Assembly (NCBI RefSeq): GCF_024166365.1
Contig: NC_064820.1
Location: 146,402,001 to 146,466,000, forward strand
Direction of reading: 5' to 3'
Origin: Elephas maximus indicus
Lineage: Eukaryota; Chordata; Mammalia; Proboscidea; Elephantidae
DNA length: 64,000 nucleotides
Part shown: in pieces, positions 10,219 through 20,699 of the stretch
Layout: every line of letters begins with the position of its first letter
Position numbering within the stretch: the first letter of the stretch is position 1
The notes under the pieces: model-generated
Database searches by the model: none
What the model saw: only the letters and a program-made list of their open reading frames with translations
Told to the model about the DNA's origin: nothing
Position numbers and translations under genes: made by a program

Positions 10219-10282
10219 GTCAGCACTGACTTATGACAGAATCATTGGAACGGAACCCCATCGCAAGTTAGGGACTAACTGC

Positions 10283-12150
10283 ATTTGCTCAGCATACAGA
10301 TTGAATAAGTATGGTAAACGGACACAACCTGACACACCTTTTCTGATATTAAACCACGCAGTATCCCCTTGTTCTGTACAAACAACTGTCCTTTGGTCTT
10401 TGTACAGGTACTGCCTGAGCACCATTAAGTGTTCTGGAATTCTTATTCGTTGCAATGTCATCCATAATTTGTTATGATCCACGCAGCCAAAAGCCTTTGC
10501 ATAGTCAATAAAACACAAGTAAACATTTTTCTGGAATTCTCTGCTTTCAGCCAAGGTCCATCTGACATCAGCAATGATATCTCTGGTTCCACGTCCTCTT
10601 CTGAATCTGGCTTGAATTTCTGGTAGTTCCCTGTTGATGTACTATTGCAACCATTTTTGAGTTATCTTCAGGAAAATTTTACTTGCATATGATATTGTTC
10701 AATAATTTCTACATTCCATTGGATCACCTTTTTTTAGAATGGGCATGTATATGGATCTCTTCCAATCAGTTGGCCAGGTAGGTGTCTTCCAAATTTCTTC
10801 GCATAGACAAGTGAGTGCTTCCAGCATTGCATCTGTTTGTTGAAGCATTTCCATTGGTATTCCATTAATTCCTGGAGCCTTGTTTTTCGCCAATGCCTTC
10901 AGTGAAGCTTGGACTTCTTCCTTCAGTACCATCAATTCTTAATAATATGCTACCTTCTGAAATGGTTGAATATCAATCAGCTTTTTTTTGGTACAGTGAC
11001 TCTGTGTATTCCTTCCATCTTCTTTTGATGCTTCCTACGTCGTTCAATCTTTTGCCCGTAGAATCCTTCAATATTGTGACTTTAGGCTTGAATTTTCTCT
11101 TCAGTTCTTTTGACTTGAGAAATGCCGAATGTGTTCTTCCTTTTTAGTTTTCTAACTTTAAGTCTTTGCATGTTTCATTATAGTACTTTATTTTGTCTTC
11201 TTGAGCTGCCCTTTGAAATCTTCTGTTCAGCTCTTTTACTGCATCATTTCCTCCATTCACTTTAGTTACTCTACATTTTCAAGAGCAAGTTTCAGAATCT
11301 CCTCTGACATCCTTTTAGGTCTTTTCTTTCTTTCCTGTCTTTTTAATGACTTTTTGCTTTCTTCATGTATGGTGTCCTTGATGTCATCTCACAACTCTTT
11401 TAGTCTTTGGTCATCATCGTTCAGTGTGTCAAATCTATTCTTGAGATGGTCTCTAAATTCAGGTGGGATATATTTTTTTTTATATTCAAGGTTGTACCTT
11501 GGCTCTTGTGGACTTGTTTTGATTTTCTTCAGCTTCAACTTGAACTTGCATATAAGCAATTGATAGTCTATTCCAAAATCAGCCCCTTGCTTTGTTTTGA
11601 CTGATGATATTGAGCTTCTCCATTGTCTCTTTTTAGAGATGCAGTCCATTTGATTCCTATGTATTCCATCTGATGAGGTCCCTATTATAATTATTTTATG
11701 TTGTGGAAAAAAGGTACTTCCTATGAATAAATCGTTGGTCTTGCAGAATTCTGTCATGCAATCTCTGGCATCATTTCTATCACCAAGGCCATATTTTCCA
11801 ACTACTAATCCTTGTTTGTTTCCAGCCTTTGCATTCCAATTACCAGTAATTACCAGTGCATCATAATTGCATGTTTGATCAATTTCAGATTGCAGAAGTT
11901 GGTAAAAATCTTCATTTTTGGCATTAGTGGCTGGTGCATTAATCTGTAAATTTGTTGGTGTATGGATACCATTGTACTTCAGGATAGATCTTGAAATGTT
12001 CTTTTTGATGATGAATGCAATGGTGTTCCTCTTCAATTTGTCATTCGCAGCATAGTAGACCATGTGATTGTCCGATTCAAAATGGCTAACACCAGTCCAT
12101 TTTAGCTCATTAATGTCTAGAGTATCAATCTTCAAACATTTCATTTTTGA
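10283..12150 (-). pseudogene. RTE endonuclease / reverse transcriptase, broken
   Basis: The intact protein nicks genomic DNA with an APE-type endonuclease and copies its RNA into the nick. The endonuclease fragment (11389-12144, 251 codons) has 'LDINELKWTGV' at its start and 'VITGNWNAKAGN', where the family has G-D-W-N-A; the acidic residue is Asn here. The reverse transcriptase survives as 'KNKAPGINGIPMEML' and 'LKKGDPMECRNY' (10699-10935), then 'CFIDYAKAFGCVDHNKLW' (10231-10554 frame). This last motif keeps the first Asp of motif A but has Gly for the second. The motif C segment (YADD) is missing because the copy ends first. Frameshifts and stops separate the pieces. The family resembles vertebrate RTE/BovB elements. 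Confidence 0.88.
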
Positions 12151-12640
12151 TGACTTCTAATTTTCCTTGATTCATACTTCGTACATTCCAAGTTCTGATT
12201 ACTAATAGATGTTTGCAGCTGTTTCTTCTCATTTTGAGTCATGTCACATCAGCAAAAGCACGTCATGAAACCTTTACTCATTCCATGGCATTAAGGTCAA
12301 CTCCAATTTGAGGAGGCAGCTCTTCCCCAGTGATATTTTGAGTACCTTCCAACCCGAGGGGCTCATCTTCCAGCACTTATATCAGACGATGTTCCACTGC
12401 TATGCATAAGGTTTTCACTGGCTAATTTTTTTTTCCAGAAGTAAATTGTCAGGTCCTTCTTACTAGTCTCTCTGAGTCTGGAAGCTCCGCTGAAACCTGT
12501 CCACCATGGGTGACCCTTCTGGTATTTGGAATACTGGCGGCATAGCTTCCAGCATCACAGCAACACTCAAGCCACCACAGTACAAAAACTGACAGACAAG
12601 TGGTAGATTCAGCCCATAACAGGGGATAAAAGCAGACACA
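10283..12640 (-). mobile_element. RTE-clade LINE, lacking its 3' end
   Basis: Minus-strand copy with the 5' region (about 12150-12640), endonuclease and reverse transcriptase parts in the right order. It stops abruptly at 10283, in the reverse transcriptase region just upstream of the motif C (YADD) segment. The second copy at 58097-60236 shows what is missing here. Plus-strand text near 12430-12610 matches 31385-31560, fixing the 5' region. Confidence 0.88.
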
Positions 12641-12840
12641 GTCCCTGACTTTCTTCACAGAGCTCATAGACTACAGACAGAAGCAAAGTATTTGTAAATG
12701 TGACCAGTGCTATGGTGGCGACAAACAAGGGACTAAGACACCAAGGGGGCCAACTTCAACAAAGATGGTTGCAAAGGCCTCTGAGAAGGTGATAGTTGAA
12801 CTAAGGTCTGAAGAAGGAATTGTCCCCTGTTATTAAAAAC
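12641..12840 (-). repeat. L2 fragment
   Basis: 'cacagtccctgactttcttc', 'gtgctatgg' and 'gagaaggtgatagttgaact' follow the reverse complement of the L2 region upstream of its 3' end. Confidence 0.55.
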
Positions 12841-13272
12841 ACAATATAATACTAGCATACGTTTCTTTAAATTACCCAGAGTCCTCTCCCCACTCATCTA
12901 CCATAACTACAACTGTGGTCTTTTTTTTTTATAATAAGTTCCTTTCCAGACCCTGTCCATGTGTCTACAGCATTGCAACCATCCTGTAAGTATATATTTT
13001 GTATCATAACATTTTTCTCCCAAGTTGCTATATATTCTGGTGATGATTATTTGTAACAGTGCTCAATGTTTCACTGTGGCAAGAAGCCCCATTTTCTAGA
13101 TGATTCTCCAATTGCTGCTCTTTTATACTGTGGGAAGGAACATCCTTGTAATCTAATAGAGCTTCAGGAATGATGCTCAGTTTACCAATTTCTCTGGCCT
13201 GAGCTGCCTTCCCCCACCCCACCCTGTGAATCTCTACTGAGGCAGATGAGATGGCCACCATCTCATAGTGGG
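12841..13272. other. No gene recognised
   Basis: AT-rich at 12830-13030, including a T-run near 12922, possibly a decayed antisense L1 piece. The rest is single-copy-looking. Confidence 0.35.
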
Positions 13273-13404
13273 AAGAGAACTTTGAGGCCAGGAGCCCAGT
13301 GATGCTCAAACCTGAGAGTGCTTTAGGGATCATTGGGGGACCTTGATCAACTACAGATTCCTGGGCCCTGTCCCATTTGCTCAATCAGAATCTTGGGTGT
13401 GGGC
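13273..13404 (+). repeat. MER5-type hAT fragment
   Basis: 'gatgctcaaacctgagagtg', 'ctacagattcctgggccctg' and 'caatcagaatcttgggtgtg' follow the MER5A order. A MaLR LTR follows directly. Confidence 0.7.
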
Positions 13405-14062
13405 CTGTGTGGAGGATTTAAAATATGCCCACAAATTCTTTGACAGCCTTCCCTTCAAAGGGTGGATCCTAATTCCCCTCTCCTTGAATGTGACATGTAT
13501 TTAGTGACTCACCTCTAGGGAAAAAAATACAACAGAAGCAATGCTATGTGACTCGCGAGGCCAGGTCATAAAGCCATCGGTATTTCTGCCTTGCAGTCTT
13601 TTGGATCACTGGCTCTGGGAGGAGCTGGCTGCTATGGCACGAGGACACTCAGCAGTCCCGAAGTGGCCCATGATGGCCCATACCCTTCCACCAACAGTAG
13701 GCTGGCCAGCCATCCCTGTTTGCCCAGGATTATCTAGTTCTCATGACAAAAGTCCTATATCACAGAAAACCTCTTAGTTCTCAGAAAATGGAGGTCGGTG
13801 GTCACCCTAACTACAGCATCGACTCTTCAGCCACGTGAGTGAGAAAGTAGATCCTCCAGTCCCAGCCAAGCCTTCGGATGACTGCAGCCCTGGCCAAAAT
13901 GTTGATTGCAACTTCATGAGAGACTCCAAGCCTGAAGTACTCAGCTGAGTCACTCTTAAACCCTTGACCTACACAAAGTATGTGAGCTAATAAAGGTTGA
14001 CTGTTGTAATAAGCCACTGCCTTTTGGAGTAATTTATTTTGCAGCAATATATAAGTAATATA
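13405..14062 (+). mobile_element. MaLR (MLT1-group) solo LTR
   Basis: The landmarks 'caaattctttgacagccttc', 'tccttgaatgtgacatgtat', 'gaggccaggtcataaagcc', 'cttcggatgactgcagccc', and the end 'ttattttgcagcaatatata' fit one MLT1-like LTR over its full length. Open frames of 78 and 96 codons within it are fortuitous. Confidence 0.75.
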
Positions 14063-14533
14063 CTGAGGAATCTGTATTTTGTCACATCTATGAATCAGCA
14101 TTTGGAACCATAGATCTAGTCTTATTCCCTAAAGCAGAACTTCTCAATAGAACTTACTGTAATGATGGAATAGTCTTACATCTGTGCTGTCCAACATGAC
14201 AGTCACTAGGCAAATGCGGCTAGCGAGCACTGGGAATGTGACCAGCGTGACCAAGGAAATGAATTTTTAATTTATTTAATTTCAATGAGTTTAAATTTAA
14301 GTAGCACATGTGTATGATTTCATTCATATACGATTGTCAAAATGATAAAATTATGGAGATAGGAAACAGATTAGTGGTTACCAGGGGTCAGGGATGATGG
14401 GGGGAAATGTGGTGGGTGTGACTATAAAGGGTAGCGCAAAGGAGGTTTTTGTGGAGATGGAATATTTCTGCACCTTGATTGTGGTGGCAGTCACACAAAT
14501 CTATACACGTGAGAAAATGGCATAGAACTTGTC

Positions 14534-15067
14534 ACGGATTGAATTCTGTTCCCCACTTACTCATGAAAATGACCTTGGTCGAAAATAGGATCTTTGAAGG
14601 TGTTATCAGTTAACATGAGGTTGTATCAGAGTAGGATGAGTCCTAATTCAATTTGAGTAAACCAAAAAAAAACCAAACCCATGGCTGTCAAGTCGATTCC
14701 GACTCATAGTGCCCCTATAAGACAGAGTAGAACTGCCCCATAGTTTCCAAGGGGCACCTGGTGGCTTCGAACTGCCAGCCTTTTGGTGAGCAGCTGTGGC
14801 TCTTAACCACTACATCACCAGGGTGAGGTCAGATGCCATGTGGTGCTGCAGCTGGAAGCCACAGAAAACTTGGAGCTACTAGAAGCTAGGAGAGAGGCAT
14901 GAGCAGTTTCTCCTTCAAAGCCTCAGAAGGAATCAACATGGAAGCAATCAACACGACCGACACTGTGATCTCAGAACCTCAGTCTCCAGAACTGTGAGAA
15001 CAATGCATTTCTGTTCTTACAAGCCACGCTTTGTGGTATTTTGTTAGGGCAGCCCTAGGAAACTAAT
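14534..15067 (+). mobile_element. MLT1-type solo LTR, split by AfroSINE
   Basis: It starts 'cacggattgaattctgttcc' and ends 'ttgttagggcagccctagga' plus 'aactaatgca'. Both ends are MLT1 landmarks. An AfroSINE at 14661-14823 is the innermost layer. Confidence 0.82.
14661..14823 (-). mobile_element. AfroSINE, short type
   Basis: Minus-strand copy with an A-rich end at 14661-14680 (read as T-rich on the other strand), the RTE-like tail, and the tRNA-like head ending at the 'caccagggt' at 14815-14823. It is the youngest layer of this nest. Confidence 0.93.
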
Positions 15068-15320
15068 GCAAAACTATACACATACATTGTGCCAATTTCT
15101 ATTCCCAGTTTGGTACTGTGCTATAATGATATAAAATGTAACCACCGAGAGAAACTGGGTAAAGGATACACAAGACCTCTCTGTACTATTTTTGCAACTT
15201 CCGGTTAATTTATAATTATTTCAAAATGGAAAGCTAAAACATAAAGTTTATGAAATAAACACAAAGCATTAAAAAGCACCTGTGGCTAGTGGCTACCCCG
15301 TTGGACAATGCAGCCCTGAA

Positions 15321-16155
15321 TAATGCACAGATCCCCCTGCAATGTCCCCTGCTCAGCTAGCCTCTGCTCAGGCACTTTTAGTGACAGAGAACTCATCTCT
15401 CCACAAGGTGCTGCCTGAAAGCTCTAATAACAAGAAAGTTCAGACCAGAGCGTTTCACAGTCAGGAGCTGGGACTTTATTCTTGCCCAAGTGCTAATGCC
15501 CCACCCTTAACATCATTCACAATGTGAGTATGTGTGAGACAGCACGGGGCAAGTGCTTATGACTACAGCCTGTAGCACTATGACTCAATTCTCCCAAGCC
15601 TCTTCTTGGTTCAAACTGCTATAAAACCATTGTTTTCAGAAATGTTCTGGAATGTTCTCTGAGCCTTCAACTGGCTCAAATACATCCTCTACCAATTAAT
15701 TATGTCCTTTCACCTTTGCTAGCTGGCCCACCACAATCAAAGTAGTTCTGTTTGGTATCAATAGGGTAGTAAGTTTGAAAGCCACCTTGGACAACAAAAC
15801 CAGGAGGGAGAGTCAATTAATAGTCAGCCCTCCAGTTGATGCAAGGTGTGTTTCTGTTGGTTTTTTAATACTATCATTGAAGTAAAGACACAAAATGAAC
15901 AAATGCTGTAGAAGACCTATAGGTTCCCAATGAAATGTCCACAGACACTAATTTAAAGGCCCAATTGTGTCTTTGAAACATTCTCTACTGTGGTGATCAT
16001 GATTGTTGTCTCATTGACCTACATGCCTCTGAATTTTGAGAACCCACACAAGGGAAGTGAAGCATGTTCTTCAGAGAGAGTTCAGAATTTCTCCTCCCTA
16101 CATCACTCACACTTCCACACTGGGTGGCAGAGGACCAGGGAACCAACCTGTAAGT
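15321..16155. other. No gene recognised; possible conserved block near 15590-15850
   Basis: Single-copy-looking, AT-balanced DNA with no repeat signature. The part from 15590 to 15850 is free of recognisable repeats and contains TAATTA and ATTAAT words. That is compatible with, but does not show, regulatory conservation. Confidence 0.3.
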
Positions 16156-16159
16156 GTTA

Positions 16160-16255
16160 CATTCAAAACCCTGGTATCATCTGGAGAGCTCTAAAAAGTA
16201 TTGATGCTTGCCCCACCCCAAGAGATGATGATTTAATTGGTCTGGGGTAGCAGCC
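16160..16255 (+). repeat. MER5-type hAT fragment
   Basis: 'catctggagagctctaaaaa', 'ttgatgcttgccccacccc' and 'gatttaattggtctggggta' match the MER5 interior. Confidence 0.75.
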
Positions 16256-16257
16256 TC

Positions 16258-16605
16258 ACACACACATTTGTACATTCACAGATACATCATCCATCACCCC
16301 TGTCAATTTTCGAAGATTTTCTTCATCTCAGAAAGAAACCCTATACATTTGGCTATCACCCCCCCTTTATCACCTGCCCCCAGCCCTAAGAAACTACTAG
16401 TGTACTTTCTATCTAACAGATTTCCCTGACCTGGACTTTGATATGAATGGAATCATATAATATGTGGTCGTCTGTGACTGGCTTCTTTCACCGATCCTGA
16501 TGTTATCAAGGATCACCTATGTTGTAGCATATATCAGTACTTCATTCCTTTTTTATGATCGCATAATATTCCATTCTATGGATGTGCCATATTTGGAAAG
16601 CACCC
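16258..16605 (-). repeat. Old L1 fragment
   Basis: Plus-strand text 'gaatggaatcatataatatg', 'ctggcttctttcacc', 'atatcagtacttcattcctt' and 'taatattccattctatggat' is the reverse complement of a typical mammalian L1 3' region. The match ends near 16605. Confidence 0.85.
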
Positions 16606-17335
16606 TGGTGTTTCTACCCTGCCGCCAGGCCAGAGGGAGACCGGGTTGCTATTAGAGAGTTAGCCACCAGGTGGCGCCAGAAGCCGACCGAAAAAGCGCT
16701 GCGTATTGGGCCTTGGCTCCCAGACTGCTGAGTCTCAGGGAGAAGGAGCCAGAGTGGGCAGCCCTCAAAGTTGGGATTGCAGGCACCAGCCTCTGGCCAC
16801 TGGGCGCTTTTTTCACTCTAGAAGGCGTTTCCCCTAAATTTCTGGACTGTTCTTAGTTGGAGCCTTGGTGGCCCTTAGAGATTTCAGGGGGCTCCCAGAA
16901 GTATCCCCTCTCCCCTCATATACAGAGGGCATCCCCACATACCTATAAGCTGGACAACTAAGAAAGAAAACAAAAGGGCACCAGCAAACCTCCTTTCAGG
17001 TGCAGGAGCTCCAGGGACTCCAAAGCAGACCCCTCCTAGGGCCCGGGAGCTGAGGGGGGATCTTCATTTCTCTGTTGCCCTCCCTTTAAGGTAGGGCAGC
17101 ACTCCCATGTTAAAAGAAGCAATGATTCCATGTCCCTCCAAAGCGCCCTTTGAGGAAAACCCCAGGTTACACAATAGCATCTACTCTCCAAATGAGACCA
17201 AGAGGGGTCATTCTATGAAGTCACTCCCCACTCCGAGTTACTTTAATTTTCTAAGAGTTAAACATGCATGCTCTGATCCTTTTAAATCTGTTGCAAAATT
17301 CTGTCTGTGCTTCCCTTTACTCTCTGAGGAGAGGG
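16606..17335. other. Single-copy GC-rich stretch with CTCF-like site
   Basis: No repeat is recognisable between the L1 fragment and the inverted duplication. CpG words are kept near 16640-16700. Short open frames have no recognised domains. Confidence 0.45.
16663..16681 (+). promoter_or_regulatory. Strong CTCF-like binding motif
   Basis: GCCACCAGGTGGCGCCAG matches the CTCF core CCASYAGRKGGC at all 12 positions, with the usual GC-rich 3' extension. CTCF binds such sites and organises chromatin loops. Binding is not shown by the sequence alone, but the site sits in single-copy DNA rather than in a repeat. Confidence 0.6.
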
Positions 17336-17341
17336 TCTGTA

Positions 17342-17600
17342 GTTTTCACTAGAAAGATTAAAAATACAAATATTAAGAACTGCCAAGGCAGATGGACTTT
17401 AGTAAATAAACTTAAAATATCTGTGATCTAGTTAAGGAGTCCTGGTGGCACAGTGTTTAAGTGCTTGGCTGCTAATCAAAAGGTCGACGGTTTAAACCCA
17501 CCAGCCACTCCACTGGAGAAAGATGTGGCAGTCTGCTTCTGTAAAGATTACAGCCTTGGAAACCCCATGGGGCAGGCCTACTCTGTCCTTCAAGGCCACT
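17342..17600 (+). repeat. Left arm of large inverted duplication
   Basis: This arm contains about 95 bp of single-copy DNA ('tacaaatattaagaactgcc', 'aaggcagatggactt', 'tctagttaagg') followed by most of an AfroSINE. The reverse complement recurs at 17838-18090. By eye the two arms agree at roughly 85-90 percent of positions across both the flank and the SINE. Confidence 0.92.
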
Positions 17601-17640
17601 ATGAGTCAGAATCGACTTGACAGCAATGAGTTTGGTTTGG
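17435..17640 (+). mobile_element. AfroSINE, medium type, in left arm
   Basis: It keeps the middle segment 'gcagtctgcttctgtaaaga' that short copies lack, and a full RTE-like tail ending 'cagcaatgagtttggtttgg'. Only the first ~165 bp are shared with the copy in the opposite arm. Confidence 0.93.
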
Positions 17641-17833
17641 TTAGGGATACAGTTAACTTAGCCTAGACTAAATGTGCTCACTGCGTTTACCGCACGGCCA
17701 CTGGCCCCAGTGAAGGTGAAGCACTGAACTTTTCTCTTGAGGATTCAAGGGCTTGGCTGGCTCAGGGCCTCTTTCTGAACATCTCTGGTCACTTGCAGGC
17801 TCTGCACATGGTACAGGTGACTTCTTTTCTTGG

Positions 17834-17997
17834 AAAATGTCAGAAAAGAGTAGAACTGTCCCATAGGGTTTCCAAGGCTGTAATCTTTACAGAAGCAGAC
17901 TGTCACCTCTTTCTCCTGTGGAGCAGCCGGTGGGTTCAAACTGTCGACCTTTTGGTTAGCAGCCAAGCACTTAAACACTGTGCCACCAGGGCTCCTT
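17834..17997 (-). mobile_element. AfroSINE, tail-truncated, in right arm
   Basis: Minus-strand partner of the copy at 17435. Both carry the same unusual 'cacagtgtttaagtgcttgg' head. This one loses homology after the 'agttctactctt' region (minus strand), so the RTE-like tail is missing. Confidence 0.9.
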
Positions 17998-18090
17998 AAC
18001 TAGATTGCAGATATTTTAACTTTCTTTATTGAAGTCCATCTGCCTTGGCAGGTCTTAATATTTGTATTCTTAATCTTTTCAGTGAAACCT
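17838..18090 (-). repeat. Right arm of large inverted duplication
   Basis: Reverse complement of 17342-17600, including single-copy flank (plus-strand 'ccatctgccttggcaggtct', 'taatatttgtattcttaatc'). The spacer between arms (17601-17837) shows no self-similarity. Confidence 0.92.
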
Positions 18091-18411
18091 GCAAATTCCT
18101 TGAACTAATCTTTTCTGCCTCAGGCGCCTGCATACCCTGTGGGAGGGATCACAGGCCCAGTGGGTGTAAGTCCATGGATCTGTACCTTGGGTGGTGTGGG
18201 GGCCTCTACCAGACCAGAGGGAGATGAAGGGAAGAGTCTGGGCTAGGGAAGGCCAGGCCCGATGACCAAGACCCCAGGCAGGATGCTGAGTGCTTTCCAA
18301 CAGGCCCAAGCTGGCTGCTCAGAGTCTGCCCTGGAAGTCAGTCCGTGAGCAGCATGGGATTCTGTGATGTGTCTTCAGAGTGGGGGTGAGAGCAACAGGG
18401 TGGGCTGAGCC
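18091..18411. other. No gene or repeat recognised
   Basis: GC-rich single-copy-looking DNA immediately beyond the inverted duplication. Short open frames only. Confidence 0.4.
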
Positions 18412-18525
18412 AATGGCTCATTTCAGCAGGAGGAAGCTGAAGTTCAGATAGGGCAGCTCTTGCCCATTGTCACACAGCAAGGAGCCTTAGAGCCTGGCCT
18501 CCTGCCTTCCCTGAGGGCCCTCCCC
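18412..18525 (+). repeat. MIR fragment
   Basis: 'aggaggaagctgaagttcag' and 'ttgtcacacagcaaggagcc' are a diverged MIR core and 3' part. Confidence 0.6.
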
Positions 18526-19221
18526 TTGGCCCCATGAGGCGCTCGACTCCGAACATCCTTTGCTGGGATCAGAGGGCATCCCATAGGAGCAGGGCCCACC
18601 TAGGGTGGGCTGGCCAGCCAGTCCTCAGCAGGACCAAGGTGGCCCTGGCCACTGCCCGCCCCTCCCTGGATGCCCTCCTACAACCTGCCTGGCCGGCCAC
18701 CCTCGAAGCTCCTGGGGTGACCCATTTCCCTCACTCTCCTCTGCAGCTTCAAAACAAACCAAAATGCAGACCAACATCCTTTGTTTGTTTTGGGGGATCA
18801 GAGAAAGGGGAAAGCAGCTCTGTGGGTTTGCACTTAAAAACAAAACCGCTCTGAGCTGCCCAAGCAGAAACCAAACCAAAGGTGAACTCAGAGGCCAGAA
18901 ACCCTCCTGGCAATGCCGTCTCAGGATGAGTCAAGGGAGGGCGTGGTGGGCTCAGAAACAAGGCCGCCCCCTGACCCGCAGCTGAGGCCTAGGACAGGAG
19001 AGCAGCTCGGTGGGCTGAAGGCCACAGCCACCCCACACTCACCCTGAGCAATTCTGGGCATGGCAAGGTGCCAGGCCCTCAGAGAGGCGAGCTTTCTGGG
19101 TCACTGGGGCCAGACCTCCCCACCTCACATGGAGCGGTGGGGAGACCCTGGGCACCCCGATGGACTCTGGACCTTCCAGCACAGCCACCTACCCTTCATC
19201 TTAGCATCCCTTTAGCCCGCA
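18526..19221. other. No gene recognised
   Basis: GC-rich single-copy-looking DNA. Overlapping open frames on both strands (up to 126 codons at 18605-18985) show no domain and are likely by-products of base composition. Confidence 0.4.
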
Positions 19222-19335
19222 GGTCCATGCTGGGTGCCAGGGTGAAGCAGACCTGGCCTCTGCTCTGAGGGAGCTCCTAGCCACCAGGCGAGACCATGAG
19301 GGCTGTTTAGCACTGGGTGCTGTAAGGTAAGTATG
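19222..19335 (-). repeat. L2 fragment
   Basis: 'ccatgctgggtgccagggtg', 'ctgctctgagggagctccta' and 'gcactgggtgctgtaaggta' follow the reverse complement of L2 near its 3' end. Confidence 0.5.
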
Positions 19336-19739
19336 GCCAGGCACTGTCTTACCTGCCTATTGGACTTGCCTGACTCCTGCCTACAGAAGGAAGCACATGG
19401 AAGGACAGACAGGATGCTCCCCTGTGGGGGAGCTATGGGGGTTCCCCCCTCTTGGCACCTAGGGTATGGACCCTGCCTGGACTTTTTCCTGAGGTTTCAA
19501 TGAGGGGATGGGAGCAGCTGAAGGCAAACACATGGAGGCCCAGCTGGTGCTGTTGGCTCCTGTCAGAAGCCTCAGTGAACACGTATGAGCCGGGGGTTTG
19601 GGGGGCGGGGTGGCAGGAGAACAGTGATCAAAGACTCAGAGAAGACGGTGGGTCAGCTGGCAGTAACATCATCAACACTGAATGGCCAGAGAGGCTCCCC
19701 CTAAGTGGACTACAGAGGATTCCTCACTTCTAACAGTGT
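19336..19739. other. No gene or repeat recognised
   Basis: GC-rich single-copy-looking DNA with no feature I can support. Confidence 0.4.
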
Positions 19740-19880
19740 CAGCTTTACAGTCTCATTTCAGCTCCATGACTATCTAGCTTCGTGGCCATGAGGCAGCTAG
19801 GGTTCAGAGAAGCAAAGCAACTTGCTCTGGGTCACGCAGCAAGCCAATACCAGAGGTAGGGCTGGGGCCAGGTCAGCATC
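19740..19880 (+). repeat. MIR fragment
   Basis: 'gcaacttgctctgggtcacg' and 'cagcaagccaataccagagg' match the MIR core and 3' half. Confidence 0.7.
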
Positions 19881-20064
19881 CCCTCCCCCCGGAATCAGCC
19901 CACCTAGAGCAGGACTCTGGAATGTGGGACTGGCTGGTGGGAGGTGGCTGAAGAGGGCTCCTTGACTCCTTTCTTAGTATCCTGGCCCAGGATGGGTTGG
20001 GATGGATTTCAGCCTGAGCTCCTCCATTTTTTAAACTACTATTTTGTAAGTTTTTGGCAATGAG

Positions 20065-20235
20065 TTGAGCACTGACTTCCATTCTCTCATTTAACCCTCG
20101 CTCCTGCCCAAGCAGTTAGATGCCTTCAGTAATCCATTTCAGAGAGAACGGCGCTGAGGCACAGAAACATTGCTCAGCCAGCCCAAGGGCTCAAACCCAG
20201 CCTTTCTGACCCCAGAGCAGGGGCTCATCCCTGCT
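20065..20235 (+). repeat. MIR fragment
   Basis: 'ctctcatttaaccctcgctc', 'cgctgaggcacagaaacat' and 'gggctcaaacccagcctttc' follow the MIR order across most of its length. Confidence 0.7.
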
Positions 20236-20699
20236 CAGTACCCTGCCTCCTACCCGTCTCTTTACCAATGGAATTTTGAGATTGCACGTCCTTGTTCCTA
20301 TGATAACTACCCGAGAGTTGGGACTCCAATACCCAGAGCAGGTTGTGATTGGGAGCCTAAATTTAAGAGACTTATCTCCCCTTGCAGGGGGCAGATTCTG
20401 ACATCTGTGCAGGACCCAGACTCCTCCCTCTTCCCCTCCCCAGCAGGGGCTCCCATCGTGTGCAGGTGTGTGTACAACGGCCCCACCAACGGCTGCTAAC
20501 ATCTGGTACCCCAACCCCCATCCTCCCTACCTGGGTCCACCTCAGCTGCTGGCCCCACAGGGAAGCCTCAAATGCCATGTGTTTATCAAAACTTTCAAGG
20601 CATTGTTAAGCTAAACTAGCTGGCATTTCACCTCCCTCCGTGGAACAGAAGCACCCTCTCTTCCTTCAGAATCGCGTCCCAACATCTCTGTGGAACCAT
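20236..20699. other. No gene recognised
   Basis: Single-copy-looking DNA. Several overlapping open frames of 60-109 codons on both strands carry no recognised domain. Confidence 0.4.

Larger units (their letters stand above)
9374..10281 (+). mobile_element. Tigger-like (pogo) transposon, internally deleted
   Basis: The left end 'gtagtccctgaaata' (from about 9376) is an imperfect inverted copy of the right end (reverse complement 'cagttagtccctaacttgcg'). The element encodes the start of a pogo/Tigger transposase and then jumps to its right terminus. At about 0.9 kb it is far shorter than an autonomous element. A second small TA-flanked element sits inside it at 9568-9731. Confidence 0.78.
14313..15255 (+). 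mobile_element. L1M 3' end, split by an LTR
   Basis: The left part (to 14533) has 'cagattagtggttaccaggg' and 'ttgattgtggtggcagtcac'. The right part (from 15068) has 'gaaactgggtaaaggatac', 'ctctctgtactatttttgca' and 'ttataattatttcaaaatgg'. Together they form the end of an ordinary old L1, interrupted once by an MLT1 LTR. Confidence 0.85.
14140..15320. mobile_element. hAT-type element, outer layer of second nest
   Basis: The left part (14140-14312) reads 'tgtgctgtccaacatgacag' and 'gaatttttaatttatttaat'. The right part (15262-15320) reads 'tgtggctagtggctaccccg' and 'ttggacaatgcagccctga'. These are the two halves of one common non-autonomous element. Everything from 14313 to 15255 was inserted later. 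Confidence 0.75.
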
